Shown: positions 42,712 to 51,166, counted from the first letter of the stretch. The stretch: DNA of 64,000 bases from Hydrogenophaga palleronii_A (GCF_031457455.1 NZ_JAVDWU010000003.1:372001-436000); one strand, 5' to 3'. The notes: a model not told the origin generated them from the sequence alone. Numbers and translations are program-made.

Positions 42712-44772
42712 TCAGACGTTCTTGTCCAGCGCCTCCTGGAGCGTCTGCGCGCGAGCCTGGGCGGCGCTGCTGCTCTCGGCGGCGAAGCTGAAGCTGCCTT
42801 TGAACCTGTCGGAGTCGATGGCCGGCTGCTTGCCGGCCACCAAGTGGCGCAACGACGGCCCGCCGGCGAGGTCCGGCTCGCGGTCGGGCATGCGATCCGG
42901 GCGGTCCTGGAGCGACGACTCCCGCGACGGCGGCGGCGACCCCGGCACCACCTCCAGCCGCGACAGCCAGGTGCGGTCCAGGCGGGTCCTTGGCACGCCC
43001 TGGTCTGCCAATGCCTGGGCCTGCGCGTCGACACGCACCTGGCTGCGCACGGCGGCATGGGCCTGGTAGGTCTGGTTCACGGGCTTGTAGCTCGCGCCGA
43101 ACATCATCGCCACGCCAAAGCTCGACAGCGCGGTGCGCAGGTTGGACGGCGCCATCAGCGATGCGAGGTCGGCCGCCGTGGCGGCAGTGCCGTTCCAGGC
43201 CATGCGAGCGGGCGAGTGGTCGAGCAGGCGCGAGATGTCGACGTTTTCACGGAAGGTCTGCACGCGCAGCTGGGCCAGTTGCAGCGCCGACACATTGCCC
43301 TCACTGGCGGCCATCAGTTCGCGTTTCTTCTGGGCGTACTGATTCGCGCCGGGCATGCCGGGCGAAAACACCTGCCGACCGCCGGCCTGGCTCGCTTCGT
43401 GGTGTTTGGCCATGCCGGCGTCCAGCACCTCGCCCAGCGTGTTGGCGACGGCCCGCACGCTGGCCACGACCGCAGCCATCTTGAACAAGGCCGGGCCGCT
43501 CGCCAGCTCGGCGGCGGCAGTCCGGATGATGCCGCCGCTGGCGCGGATATCGGGCCGCGCATGGCTGACAATGGCGTCGGCTCCGTAGGAGCCCGCCGCC
43601 TGGGCCACCGTGTAGGCGAATGCCGAGGTGCTCATGCGCTGGTCGTTCACGCCGCCGGAAGCGTTGGGCGCCTGCAGGCCCACCATGCTGAGGCTGGCCT
43701 GCCCCGTCTCGCGCAGCGCCGCATAGATCAGGTTGCGCACGTCGCTGGCCGCCTGGGTGGCCATGAACAGCCGAGCGTTCTCGTTGCCCGGCTGGGCCAG
43801 CCCGCCGATCATCGCACCGGTGTTCACCACCATCGCGGCAGCGTGCATCTGCGTCACCCAGCGCGAGTTGCGCTGCTGGCGCTCCATCATGGCGGCCTGC
43901 TGATCGGGCGGCGTGGCGTCCCATTGGGGCTTCGTCATGCCGTGGAAGCCGCGGGCCGCCGCTTCGGGATTGCGGTCCATGCGGCGATGCCGGATCACAT
44001 GGCCCGCCACGTTGATGGCCGTCATCGCCGCCTGCACGCCGGCCGCAGCGCCGGGGTTCTCGGCCAGCTTCATCGTCAAACCGATGAAGGCCATCTCCCG
44101 CGCGAAGGTGGGGATGCCGCAGGTGACGGCCTGCTGCATCAGGTGTGCGCCCGCGATGCCCACGGCGTGTGGAATGGGTCCCAAGGCCTTGAGCAGATCC
44201 TGACCGGTCAGCGCCGCGCCGCGACCTGTGGCGGTTAAGGCACCAGTCGCGCCTTGCTTGACCAAACCGCCGGCCAGCTTGGCGCCCTGGCTCGCCTGGC
44301 CGTAAGCGGCACTGGCGCCCTGGCTGACCTGGCCGTAGACGGCACTGGCACCCTGGCGCGTCAGGCTGGCGGCATGGCCGGCGCGCTGCCGCAGCGTGCT
44401 GCCCGCCTGCGCGATGGCCCCCGTGAGCCGCGACAACCGGCCGGCGGGCTGCGTGGCCTGCCCTTGCTGCGGCGCATCGATCTGCAAGACGTGCTGCCCG
44501 GATGGGTTGACCGGCGAATAGGTCGGGGTGTGGTCATAAGTCCGCTGCAGCATCGGCGAATCGCCGCCGCTGGGCGAGGCCGGCGATGGCGACGACGGCA
44601 ACGCGGCGCGAGGGCGGATCGCGGTGTCGGGGGCCTGGCTGGCCATGGGGGCCAGCCCCGTGCCTGAAGACGGCAGCTGGCCCGACGAACCGGGCTGCTC
44701 GCCGGGCGTGCTGCCGGCCGGCGCTTGCGGCTGCGCCGCAGGGGTGCGGCTCGAAATGCCCTGGATGCTCAT
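42712..44772 (-). CDS. Large helical secreted effector or translocator (paralogue of 56015-57802)
   Basis: 686 residues from the ATG at 44772 with GGAGG 6 nt upstream (MSIQGISSRTPAAQPQAPAG). Residues 1-110 are Pro/Ser/Gln-rich. Residues about 120-200 hold short repeats of the type QGASAVYGQVSQGASAAYGQ. A helical, partly hydrophobic domain follows (IAGAHLMQQAVTCGIPTFAR; NPEAAARGFHGMTKPQWDA). It shares these blocks with 56015-57802 (AGHLIHQSVTVGVPTFLREM; DPEAAARGFHAMSEPQWNA), so the two are paralogues. It overlaps its chaperone gene by 4 nt and sits between sctL and sctN. No HrpF/NolX-type translocator is evident elsewhere, so a translocon role is possible. Confidence 0.75.
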   Translation of the reverse strand: MSIQGISSRTPAAQPQAPAGSTPGEQPGSSGQLPSSGTGLAPMASQAPDTAIRPRAALPSSPSPASPSGGDSPMLQRTYDHTPTYSPVNPSGQHVLQIDAPQQGQATQPAGRLSRLTGAIAQAGSTLRQRAGHAASLTRQGASAVYGQVSQGASAAYGQASQGAKLAGGLVKQGATGALTATGRGAALTGQDLLKALGPIPHAVGIAGAHLMQQAVTCGIPTFAREMAFIGLTMKLAENPGAAAGVQAAMTAINVAGHVIRHRRMDRNPEAAARGFHGMTKPQWDATPPDQQAAMMERQQRNSRWVTQMHAAAMVVNTGAMIGGLAQPGNENARLFMATQAASDVRNLIYAALRETGQASLSMVGLQAPNASGGVNDQRMSTSAFAYTVAQAAGSYGADAIVSHARPDIRASGGIIRTAAAELASGPALFKMAAVVASVRAVANTLGEVLDAGMAKHHEASQAGGRQVFSPGMPGANQYAQKKRELMAASEGNVSALQLAQLRVQTFRENVDISRLLDHSPARMAWNGTAATAADLASLMAPSNLRTALSSFGVAMMFGASYKPVNQTYQAHAAVRSQVRVDAQAQALADQGVPRTRLDRTWLSRLEVVPGSPPPSRESSLQDRPDRMPDREPDLAGGPSLRHLVAGKQPAIDSDRFKGSFSFAAESSSAAQARAQTLQEALDKNV

Positions 44773-45770
44773 ATGGACCTCCTGCCGACAAAAGAATGAC
44801 GACGACCGGCCGTGGCAGCGGCGCCGATGGCCTGCGACAGTTCGGCAAAGTCGATGAGCCAGGCCGCGAACAGCGCCGCCCGCTCCTCGCCATCGTCCGG
44901 CGCCTCGTCCACGTCCCAACGTCCCAGGAGCATCACGCGCCCGGCCAGCCGGCCCATCGCCAAGCCGGCCAGGCCCAGCAGGTCAAGGTTGCCGGCCAGC
45001 ACGGCCGCTGCATCCCTCGCGCCGGTGATGGCGTCCGGCCCGAAGTCGGCCGAGAGCACCAGCGCGTGGCCTTCGATGTCGGCCACCACGGCGATGTCGA
45101 CCGGCCCGACGCGCAGCGAACACTGCTCGATCACTTGCCGCTGCGCGGCTTCGTCACCGCCCAGCGCCTTCACGGCATGGCGCACCAGCGCCTGCATCGG
45201 GGCCGTGAAGGCCGGCTGCGCCATCGAGGCCTTGATCGCCGCGCCGATGGCTGCCGCGTCCTCATTCGCGGTGGACCGGGCACCCGCCGTCGCGCCGGCA
45301 GGCGGCGATGCAGCAGCCTGCGGCTCGACCAGGCCCTGGACCAACCCTTCGGCCGTGCAGAGCAGGCCGAAGAGGCTGCCGCACAGCATGACCGCATCGC
45401 CGAAGTGGGAAGGCGGCACGCGCAGCACCAGCAGCGCAGCCCCTTCGTCGTCGATCGTGAAGGTCCAGGGCGCCAGCAGCATCAGCGAACCGTTGGCGTC
45501 CAGCAGCACCTGGCACCAGCGCTCGTGATCCACGCCAAGGGGCCGCTCGATGCGCGCGAGCGCCAGCCAGTCGTCCGGTTCGTCGCTGCGCGGCTGCACG
45601 CACAGCAGCACGTCGTTCAGCCGGAGCTGGCCGGTGCGGGCGAATTCCTGCGCCACGGCGGCTTCGGCCCCCAGTTCGAGGGCAGTGTCATGGAGCCAGA
45701 AGGCCGTGGGGTCGTTGTCGCCGGGAGGGGACGTTTCGTCGCGCACCTGAGGGGTATGGATGGAGGTCAT
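44769..45770 (-). CDS. Fused two-domain CesT-like chaperone
   Basis: 333 residues from the ATG at 45770 (MTSIHTPQVRDETSPPGDND). Two chaperone-like halves are visible. Half 1 (about 30-160: HDTALELGAEAAVAQEFART; SLMLLAPWTFTIDDEGAALL) aligns with the separate protein at 58254-58727. Half 2 (about 195-325: ALVRHAVKALGGDEAAQRQV; GLAMGRLAGRVMLLGRWDVD) aligns with 57799-58257. A linker of about 30 Ala/Pro residues joins them. It overlaps its client at 42712-44772 by 4 nt. The 133-bp gap after sctL contains nothing I can identify. Confidence 0.72.
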   Translation of the reverse strand: MTSIHTPQVRDETSPPGDNDPTAFWLHDTALELGAEAAVAQEFARTGQLRLNDVLLCVQPRSDEPDDWLALARIERPLGVDHERWCQVLLDANGSLMLLAPWTFTIDDEGAALLVLRVPPSHFGDAVMLCGSLFGLLCTAEGLVQGLVEPQAAASPPAGATAGARSTANEDAAAIGAAIKASMAQPAFTAPMQALVRHAVKALGGDEAAQRQVIEQCSLRVGPVDIAVVADIEGHALVLSADFGPDAITGARDAAAVLAGNLDLLGLAGLAMGRLAGRVMLLGRWDVDEAPDDGEERAALFAAWLIDFAELSQAIGAAATAGRRHSFVGRRSI

Positions 45771-45903
45771 GTCGGCTCGTGATCCTGGTTCCTGGAGCCC
45801 GCATCGGCTCCGACAAGTCAAGGCTATGACCACCGCCGGTTCGCGAGGATGGATTCCCGAAGCGACGACCCACTGGGCGAAAACTCGCGCTGCGGCGTCC
45901 GCG

Positions 45904-46620
45904 TCAAGCCGCCTCTTCGCCCGGCGCGTCGGCATCGGTGAGCGCCCTGCGCACGGCGCGGTCCATCGCGGCACGCAGCCCATCGAGCTGTGTTTGCAGG
46001 CTCGCATCCAGAATGCCGACCTCGGACTCGAACACGCAACCTCCCGGCTTGAGCGCCGGGTCCACGGACACCTCGATGCGCAGGCCCTGTGCCTGCAGCT
46101 CCTTGAGCGAATCGATGGCCGCTCGCGCATGCTCGTAATCGGCGGCATTCACCCGCAACGCCAGGGTGGAAGCGCCCTGGGCCAGCCCCTGCACGCTGCG
46201 GAGCGCGCGCTGGTAGAGCGCCTCACGTTGCTCGGTGTGCACGATGCGCTCAACCGCTGCGGTCACGATGGTGGCGAGTTTTTCGTGCATGTTGCTCAAC
46301 ATCTGTGCCTTGTCGATCACCTGGCCGGTCTGCTGCTCGTGCCACTCGAGCGCGGCCTGGCGGCGCCCAGCTTCATACGCCTCCTGATGGACCCGCTCGG
46401 CCTCGATGCGGGCCTGCTCGCGTATCTGCGCGGCCTCCTGCCGGACCTGTTGAAGCAATACCTGCGCCTCGGCTTGTGCCGTTTGCAGGATCTGGTCGCG
46501 CCGATCGTCCAGCACGCGCCGAAGCTGATCGAACACCGTCACCTCCCCGACGAAGGCGGCCGGCACGATGCCGTCTTCCACGCCCGCATCGCCCGTGCTG
46601 CCATGCAACCAGATCACCAT
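45904..46620 (-). CDS. sctL: SctL (HrpB5/HrcL) stator of the ATPase
   Basis: 238 residues. The N-terminal part contains a long coiled coil (AQAEAQVLLQQVRQEAAQIR; EAERVHQEAYEAGRRQAALE). The C-terminal FliH/YscL-type domain follows (VTAAVERIVHTEQREALYQR; GGCVFESEVGILDASLQTQL). It regulates and anchors SctN and links it to SctQ. Its start overlaps sctK by 7 bp. Confidence 0.93.
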   Translation of the reverse strand: MVIWLHGSTGDAGVEDGIVPAAFVGEVTVFDQLRRVLDDRRDQILQTAQAEAQVLLQQVRQEAAQIREQARIEAERVHQEAYEAGRRQAALEWHEQQTGQVIDKAQMLSNMHEKLATIVTAAVERIVHTEQREALYQRALRSVQGLAQGASTLALRVNAADYEHARAAIDSLKELQAQGLRIEVSVDPALKPGGCVFESEVGILDASLQTQLDGLRAAMDRAVRRALTDADAPGEEAA

Positions 46621-47294
46621 GCGTCATCTCCGTCAAACAGTGCGTGCACCTGCCGAAGGGCCTCGTGCGTGGGCACATGTGTGATCGGCACATCGCGCCC
46701 GCTCAGCGGCACCGGCCACCGCGCCGGCAGGGCCAGGCGCACCAGCCGACGCAGGCCCAGATGCGGCCATGCGCCCGCACGGCACACGTCCGCATAGCCC
46801 ACGCAAGCCCACTGGATGGGCATCCACGCGGCCACATGCGCCGGCACCACCGATCCTTCGTGCGCCGACGCACGCAATGCGCCCATGGCGGGGCCCAGCG
46901 CCGCTTCGATCGATTGACGGGTGCGACGTTCGACGCAGCAGCGCATCACCCCGGGTCGACTCAACAGGGCCAGGGCGCACAAGCGCGAGAGCAGGGACAG
47001 TCTGTCCAGCAAGGCCAGCCGTCCGGCGGGCGTGGCCAATGCCCGCACGTCGGGCAACGGTCCGCAATGACGGGAAAACAGCGACGCCATGACACGCCTT
47101 CGGGCCGCGCCAGGGGTCAGCCGAGCAAGGGTCGGGCGCACCGCGGCCCATGCCGGCCAACTGGGGTCTGCGCCCTCAGGCAGATGCTGCAGCCGCCGCT
47201 CAAAGGCCAGCGCGAGTTGCGCCATGTGCCATGGCTCCGGGCGTTCAGTCGCTGGGTGCGCCACGACGGCAGCACGGGTGCTCATCTGTGCCAC
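46614..47294 (-). CDS. sctK: SctK (HrpB4) sorting-platform protein
   Basis: 226 residues. It is rich in Ala/Leu/Arg helices, with the segments WAAVRPTLARLTPGAARRRV and LALLDRLSLLSRLCALALLS. Position between sctJ and sctL equals hrpB4. Sequence conservation in this family is low, so the assignment leans on order and size. It links the inner-membrane ring to SctQ. Confidence 0.78.
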   Translation of the reverse strand: MAQMSTRAAVVAHPATERPEPWHMAQLALAFERRLQHLPEGADPSWPAWAAVRPTLARLTPGAARRRVMASLFSRHCGPLPDVRALATPAGRLALLDRLSLLSRLCALALLSRPGVMRCCVERRTRQSIEAALGPAMGALRASAHEGSVVPAHVAAWMPIQWACVGYADVCRAGAWPHLGLRRLVRLALPARWPVPLSGRDVPITHVPTHEALRQVHALFDGDDAW

Positions 47295-47295
47295 C

Positions 47296-48090
47296 TCACG
47301 AAGCCACCACCGTGCCCGTGGCCGGAACCTCCGGCACGCCAGCTTGCTTGGGCAGCCGCTTGGCCAGCCCGGGGGGCAGCCAGTCGGGGCGACGCCACAC
47401 CACCCAGCCGATGCCCGCGACCAGCAGCATCAGCGCAGCCAACCCGACCCAACCCCAGGCGAAAGTGGATTCTGGCGGTGGCGCCTGCGCCACCATCGAG
47501 CCCGGCACCAGCGTGACCGACACATTGGCGTAGGACAGCCCCTCGATGCTGCGCGCCACCATGTTCTTGATGGCGGGTGTCAAGGCGGTGAGGTTGGCTT
47601 GTGGTCGGTATTTCACGAAGACCGATGCACTGGAGGGCTTGGCTTCGGGTGCCAACGGGTCGTTGTTGGGCAACACGATGTGCACGCGCGCGGTGATCAC
47701 GCCATCGATCTGCGCCAGCGTGGCCGAAAGCTCCTGCGACACGCCGTGGATGAAGCGCACACGCTCTTCCGTGGGCGTTGAAATCAGCCCTTCTTTCTTG
47801 AACATATCGCCCAGGTTGACGTGTTTTTCCTGTGGCAAACCGTGGGCCTTCAGCACGGCAAGCGCACGGGCCACATCTTCTTTCTCGACCATGACGCTCC
47901 AGCTCTTGCCGCCATCGGGTGTTTTCTTCGTCGCGGGAGTCCCGTTTTCCAGCAATGCCGCGACCATGCTGTTGGCATCGGCCTCGGTCTGCTTGGTGTA
48001 GAGGTCGGTTTTGCAAGCGGCGAGAATGCAGGCCATGCACACAGCCAACGCCAAGTGCAGCAAACGGAGAATGCCGTCTCGAATGTTCAT
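47296..48090 (-). CDS. sctJ: SctJ (HrcJ) inner-membrane ring lipoprotein
   Basis: 264 residues. The lipoprotein signal ends in the lipobox ILAAC (Cys26). The YscJ/FliF ring-building domains follow (KTDLYTKQTEADANSMVAAL; RVRFIHGVSQELSATLAQID; VHIVLPNNDPLAPEAKPSSA). A transmembrane helix is at about 212-232 (GWVGLAALMLLVAGIGWVVW), with a short cytoplasmic tail. It forms the inner-membrane ring together with SctD. Confidence 0.95.
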   Translation of the reverse strand: MNIRDGILRLLHLALAVCMACILAACKTDLYTKQTEADANSMVAALLENGTPATKKTPDGGKSWSVMVEKEDVARALAVLKAHGLPQEKHVNLGDMFKKEGLISTPTEERVRFIHGVSQELSATLAQIDGVITARVHIVLPNNDPLAPEAKPSSASVFVKYRPQANLTALTPAIKNMVARSIEGLSYANVSVTLVPGSMVAQAPPPESTFAWGWVGLAALMLLVAGIGWVVWRRPDWLPPGLAKRLPKQAGVPEVPATGTVVAS

Positions 48091-48142
48091 GTCGTTCCTC
48101 CATGTCGGGGGCGCGTGCGCCAGTCAGGCCACCCGTGGCCCC

Positions 48143-48529
48143 TCACTGGTTCTTCATCAGCGTTTGCAGGCCGCTCTTGCTGCTTTGCGAGACGTAGACA
48201 CCGGCATTGAATTGCACCTGCACCATGGCGAGCTGGTAGGTCAACTCCATCTGGCGCGAGGCCAGTTCGCTCGGGTTCATGGCGGGAGCCTCCAGCGAAA
48301 ACGCGCGCACCTTGTCGAAGGTCTGGCGCATCACCCCTTCTTGTGATTCGATGAAATGCGAGACCATCGAGCGCGACCCCGCTTCGGTTTCGTTGGGCAC
48401 AGGGGCGGCAGGCTGCTGTTGCATCATGCGGCTGAAGCGGTCTGCCAAGTCGTTCAAAGCTTCAGGCCGGCTGGTGGCCTGCTCCAGAACCTGCGAGGCA
48501 GAAACACCGTCAATGGCTGATACGGTCAC
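48143..48529 (-). CDS. hrpB2: HrpB2 / SctI inner-rod protein
   Basis: 128 residues. The polar N-terminal half is followed by the conserved C-terminal helix (MELTYQLAMVQVQFNAGVYV) and the end SSKSGLQTLMKNQ, matching the TLMKNQ terminus of Xanthomonas HrpB2. It is an early secreted substrate needed for pilus assembly, forming the inner rod or adapter. Order hrpB1-hrpB2-sctJ is conserved. Confidence 0.9.
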   Translation of the reverse strand: MTVSAIDGVSASQVLEQATSRPEALNDLADRFSRMMQQQPAAPVPNETEAGSRSMVSHFIESQEGVMRQTFDKVRAFSLEAPAMNPSELASRQMELTYQLAMVQVQFNAGVYVSQSSKSGLQTLMKNQ

Positions 48530-48562
48530 GGACGACTCCTTGGGTTTAACGGGATGGGTCGA

Positions 48563-49039
48563 TCAGGCTCTCAGGAAGGCAGCGTGGTGCAATGAGCGTG
48601 GGTCGTAATCCGAAAACCCGGTGGCCGTTGCGGTGGAGGCTTCGGTGTCCGCGTCCAGCTCATCGGCGCCGGGGCCCATGAGCAACCTCACCAGACCGCG
48701 CGCCTCCGCCGTCGATTCGCCTTCCAGCACTTCGTTGGCGCTGATGCTCCAGGCGGCATCGCCCACGGCGAATTGGCAGAAGGCCATCAAGGCCTTGCCC
48801 AGGCTCCAGCTCTGCGTCGACGCATCGAGCTTGTGCAGGGTTCGAATCGCATCCTGCCAATGGCCGCGCTTGATCGCGATCCAGGCTTCGAACGTGTCGA
48901 GTTCGGCCAGACGCGGCCGCAGCACACGCACCCCGGCCAGCACGGCTTCGGCATCGTCCAGACGGTTGTGTGTGATGGCGCAGCTGATCACTTCGATCTG
49001 TGCAGCGATGAAGGGCTTGCGGGTAAAGAACGGATTCAT
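48563..49039 (-). CDS. hrpB1: HrpB1/HrpK-family TPR-like protein
   Basis: 158 residues. Family pattern: ITHNRLDDAEAVLAGVRVLR, LDTFEAWIAIKRGHWQDAIR and MAFCQFAVGDAAWSISANEV, a TPR-like helical fold with the conserved 'RP.L.EL....W.AI.RG.W.DA' layout of HrpB1/HrpK proteins of Xanthomonas and Ralstonia. In Xanthomonas HrpB1 is periplasmic and binds peptidoglycan; I see no signal peptide here either. It precedes hrpB2. Confidence 0.88.
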   Translation of the reverse strand: MNPFFTRKPFIAAQIEVISCAITHNRLDDAEAVLAGVRVLRPRLAELDTFEAWIAIKRGHWQDAIRTLHKLDASTQSWSLGKALMAFCQFAVGDAAWSISANEVLEGESTAEARGLVRLLMGPGADELDADTEASTATATGFSDYDPRSLHHAAFLRA

Positions 49040-49068
49040 CGTACGGTCTCCAATTGGGAGGGAAATTG

Positions 49069-49128
49069 CCTGTCCTCAACGGAACACGTTCCGCTGAGGA
49101 CAGGCATACAGCGCCTGCGCTGTATGCC
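49069..49128. repeat. Two tandem long hairpins between the harpin-like gene and hrpB1
   Basis: Hairpin 1 (49069-49104): CCTGTCCTCA pairs with TGAGGACAGG and CGGAAC with GTTCCG, with one mismatch and a 2-nt loop. Hairpin 2 (49103-49128): GGCATACAGCGC pairs with GCGCTGTATGCC around a 2-nt loop. They share two bases and fill the gap. No T-tract is present. A role as an mRNA-stabilising or attenuating element between highly and weakly expressed genes is plausible. Confidence 0.85.
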
Positions 49129-49142
49129 TTGCACAGACGTTT

Positions 49143-49913
49143 TCAGAACTTGTTCGCACCGGTGTTGAAGATGCTGTACAGCTCCATGCCTTGATTCACG
49201 TCCTTGGCGGTCATGTTGCCGCCACCGTTGGCCAGTGCCCACTGGCGCGCGGCCTCAGCGGTCATGTTGCCCAGCACGGCCGAGGTGTTGACGGTGTTCG
49301 TGCCCATGCCGGTGGTGGGTGTTGCGGTGGCGGGCGTGCCAGCGGCGGCGCTCAGCACCGTGCCTGCTGCCCCACCCACAGCCGCACCCACTTGCGCACC
49401 CTGTGCACCACCAAGGGCCCCACCGACGGCGGAACCGATCTGGCTACCGGCGTTAGCCAGGGGGTTGGCACCCAGGCCGCCCAGCTGAGGCCCCACGCCC
49501 ATGCCACCGCCGGGGAACTGGCCGGCCAGCGACGTGGCAGGGCCGTTGGCGCCCATGGCGCCGTTGCTCAGCGCTTTCAGCAGCGGGGTCAGGGATTGCA
49601 GCAATTCGGCAAAGCTCGCCAGCAAGCCACCCAGGCCGCCCGCACCGCCCGCACCACCCAAGCCACCGGCGGCGCCCAGGCCGCCCGCGCCACCCAAACC
49701 GCCCATGCCAGGGGCTTGCGAAGGGCCAGCACCCTGGCCGCCCATGCCCTGATTGGCTTGCTGGGCAGAGCGCAGCAGGTTCATCAGCAGGGCGTTCATC
49801 AGTTGCGTCATTTGCGACGCGACATCCAGCCCCGTCGAAATGGCGTTCATCGCCGGAGAGTTGTTGGCGGTATTGAAGGCAGCAGACTGGCTGGAGACAG
49901 CAGAGATTGACAT
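49143..49913 (-). CDS. Harpin-like glycine-rich secreted protein
   Basis: 256 residues. Features typical of harpins: no Cys; a very Gly/Ala-rich middle (GMGGLGGAGGLGAAGGLGG) between helical segments (MTQLMNALLMNLLRSAQQAN; LLASFAELLQSLTPLLKAL). The N-terminus MSISAVSSQSAAFN resembles those of the sctF-like and hpa1-like proteins of this island. Harpins are secreted by Hrp systems, aid translocation and can elicit plant responses. It lies between sctF and hrpB1. Confidence 0.78.
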   Translation of the reverse strand: MSISAVSSQSAAFNTANNSPAMNAISTGLDVASQMTQLMNALLMNLLRSAQQANQGMGGQGAGPSQAPGMGGLGGAGGLGAAGGLGGAGGAGGLGGLLASFAELLQSLTPLLKALSNGAMGANGPATSLAGQFPGGGMGVGPQLGGLGANPLANAGSQIGSAVGGALGGAQGAQVGAAVGGAAGTVLSAAAGTPATATPTTGMGTNTVNTSAVLGNMTAEAARQWALANGGGNMTAKDVNQGMELYSIFNTGANKF

Positions 49914-50004
49914 GATGATTCCTAGAAAGAGAAAAAGAATGAATGAATGGATAGCAGGAGCCCCTTCTGGCGAAGCCTGTCCGCCCGCCTGGAGGGGATG
50001 TTGA

Positions 50005-50280
50005 TCAGGCCAGACCCTTGATGGCTTCGCCGATGGCCTTGAACATCTTGGCCAGCGCTTCGTTCATCTTGACGATCATCTGGATGAGGCCCATTTCCGT
50101 CTGGAACTTCATCTGCATGGCAGCCGTTTGCTGGATCTGGGCCATCATGTCGGTGCCGTCTTTGGACGCGGCTTGCGTGCCTGCGGCGCTGAGCTGGGCT
50201 CCGCCGTTTTGCAGCATGTTCAGGCCGGAACTCATGCCGACGTTGCCGGCGCCGCTGGAAGGAACGTTAGAAATGGACAT
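50005..50280 (-). CDS. sctF: SctF-like needle/pilus subunit
   Basis: 91 residues. A Ser/Gly-rich start (MSISNVPSSGAGNVGM) is followed by a continuous helix (MQMKFQTEMGLIQMIVKMNE) ending KAIGEAIKGLA. Size and profile match needle proteins (YscF/EscF about 80 residues) and Hrp pilins (HrpY 83, HrpE 93). It has a paralogous tail in the protein at 17668-18135. The upstream gap (50281-50378) contains a short hairpin (CCACC / GGTGG at 50319-50334). It follows the two putative co-chaperone genes. Confidence 0.75.
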   Translation of the reverse strand: MSISNVPSSGAGNVGMSSGLNMLQNGGAQLSAAGTQAASKDGTDMMAQIQQTAAMQMKFQTEMGLIQMIVKMNEALAKMFKAIGEAIKGLA

Positions 50281-50378
50281 AGTGCTCTCCTAGTTGTGCG
50301 GTTGCCCGCGTTTAAATACCACCGGGATTGGTGGCGGGTTGTTTGGAATACCCGACCATCGGGCACCCCGAAAAAAAC

Positions 50379-50819
50379 TCAATTCGCTTGTCGCAGTGCC
50401 GACAGGAAAGTCAGCACGCCGTTGGCGGCTTCACGTGCGCTTTGCTCGGTGCTGGTGGCCATCACGTTGTCGAGCCAGGACTTCCATTCGGCATCGCCGC
50501 CCAACATCAGCGAGACGGCCATCGCGACCTTGGCGTTGTCGTCATCGGGGTTCTGCTCGACGTGGTTGCCCAGTTGCTCGCGGGCATAGCCCACTTCGCC
50601 ACCCATGCCCACCGCAATGGCACGGCACATGCGGTAGAAGGCGGGGTCGTCGAGCGTCGCTTCCACGGCGGTGTTGACCACGTCGGCGTCTTCCATGCGG
50701 CGGTAGATCGCGCCCAAGAGCCCGACCGTCATCAGACGGCGGTAGACCTCGGGATAGCCACTGCCGGGCACCCCGGAAGGGGTGACGTCGAAGGCGTGCT
50801 GGGTGTAAGCGTTGTACAT
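50379..50819 (-). CDS. TPR-like protein, possible SctG needle co-chaperone
   Basis: 146 residues, all-helical: YRRLMTVGLLGAIYRRMEDA, DDPAFYRMCRAIAVGMGGEV, DDDNAKVAMAVSLMLGGDAE. The pattern resembles the TPR-like YscG family that, with YscE, keeps the needle subunit soluble in the cytoplasm. Position directly before the sctF-like gene supports this. HrpB1-like TPR proteins are the alternative; I see no specific HrpB1 pattern. Confidence 0.55.
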   Translation of the reverse strand: MYNAYTQHAFDVTPSGVPGSGYPEVYRRLMTVGLLGAIYRRMEDADVVNTAVEATLDDPAFYRMCRAIAVGMGGEVGYAREQLGNHVEQNPDDDNAKVAMAVSLMLGGDAEWKSWLDNVMATSTEQSAREAANGVLTFLSALRQAN

Positions 50820-50849
50820 GTGCGTTCTCCTGTGCTCGGACCGCGTGAC

Positions 50850-51110
50850 TCAGACCACCAGCGTGGCGCTGTGCAGGGTCTCCCACACGTGGCGCACGAT
50901 GCGTTGCGATGCGTGGAAGCCTTCGAGCAGTTGCGTGATCAGTTGCCGCTCGGTGGCGGCAGCGCTGGTCAACATGGTTTCGGCGGACTGCGCCACCTCG
51001 GAGAAGTAGTCCAGCAGTGCTCGGGCGCGGTCGCCGCTGGTGTCTTCGGCCAGCGACTTCTCCAGATCAGAGAGGTCGCCGAATACGGTTTGCTCAAGTT
51101 GTTCGTTCAT
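50850..51110 (-). CDS. Small helical protein, possible SctE needle co-chaperone
   Basis: 86 residues from the ATG at 51110 (MNEQLEQTVFGDLSDLEKSL). Two predicted helices (DRARALLDYFSEVAQSAETM; TERQLITQLLEGFHASQRIV). No recognised family; size and position (sctD, this gene, TPR gene, sctF) recall YscE-YscG-YscF. The assignment is inferred from context. Confidence 0.5.
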   Translation of the reverse strand: MNEQLEQTVFGDLSDLEKSLAEDTSGDRARALLDYFSEVAQSAETMLTSAAATERQLITQLLEGFHASQRIVRHVWETLHSATLVV

Positions 51111-51166
51111 GATCGAAATTGCTCCGTGGATGGTTGGTTTTTCAACGGGGAGAAATGGCCCTCGCC

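Noticed and set aside
41047..44238. A 1063-codon plus-strand ORF
   Set aside because: It is antisense to sctN and the 686-residue effector, starts inside the XopE-like gene, and has an Arg/His/Gln-rich composition typical of frame shadows in GC-rich DNA.
47282..48103. A 273-codon minus-strand ORF in another frame of sctJ
   Set aside because: Same strand, wrong frame; sctJ has the lipobox and ring domains.
48563..50819. Treating the 146-residue TPR-like protein (50379-50819) as a second HrpB1
   Set aside because: It lacks the HrpB1 pattern (RP.L.EL....W.AI.RG.W.DA) that is clear in 48563-49039; its place before sctF fits a needle co-chaperone better.
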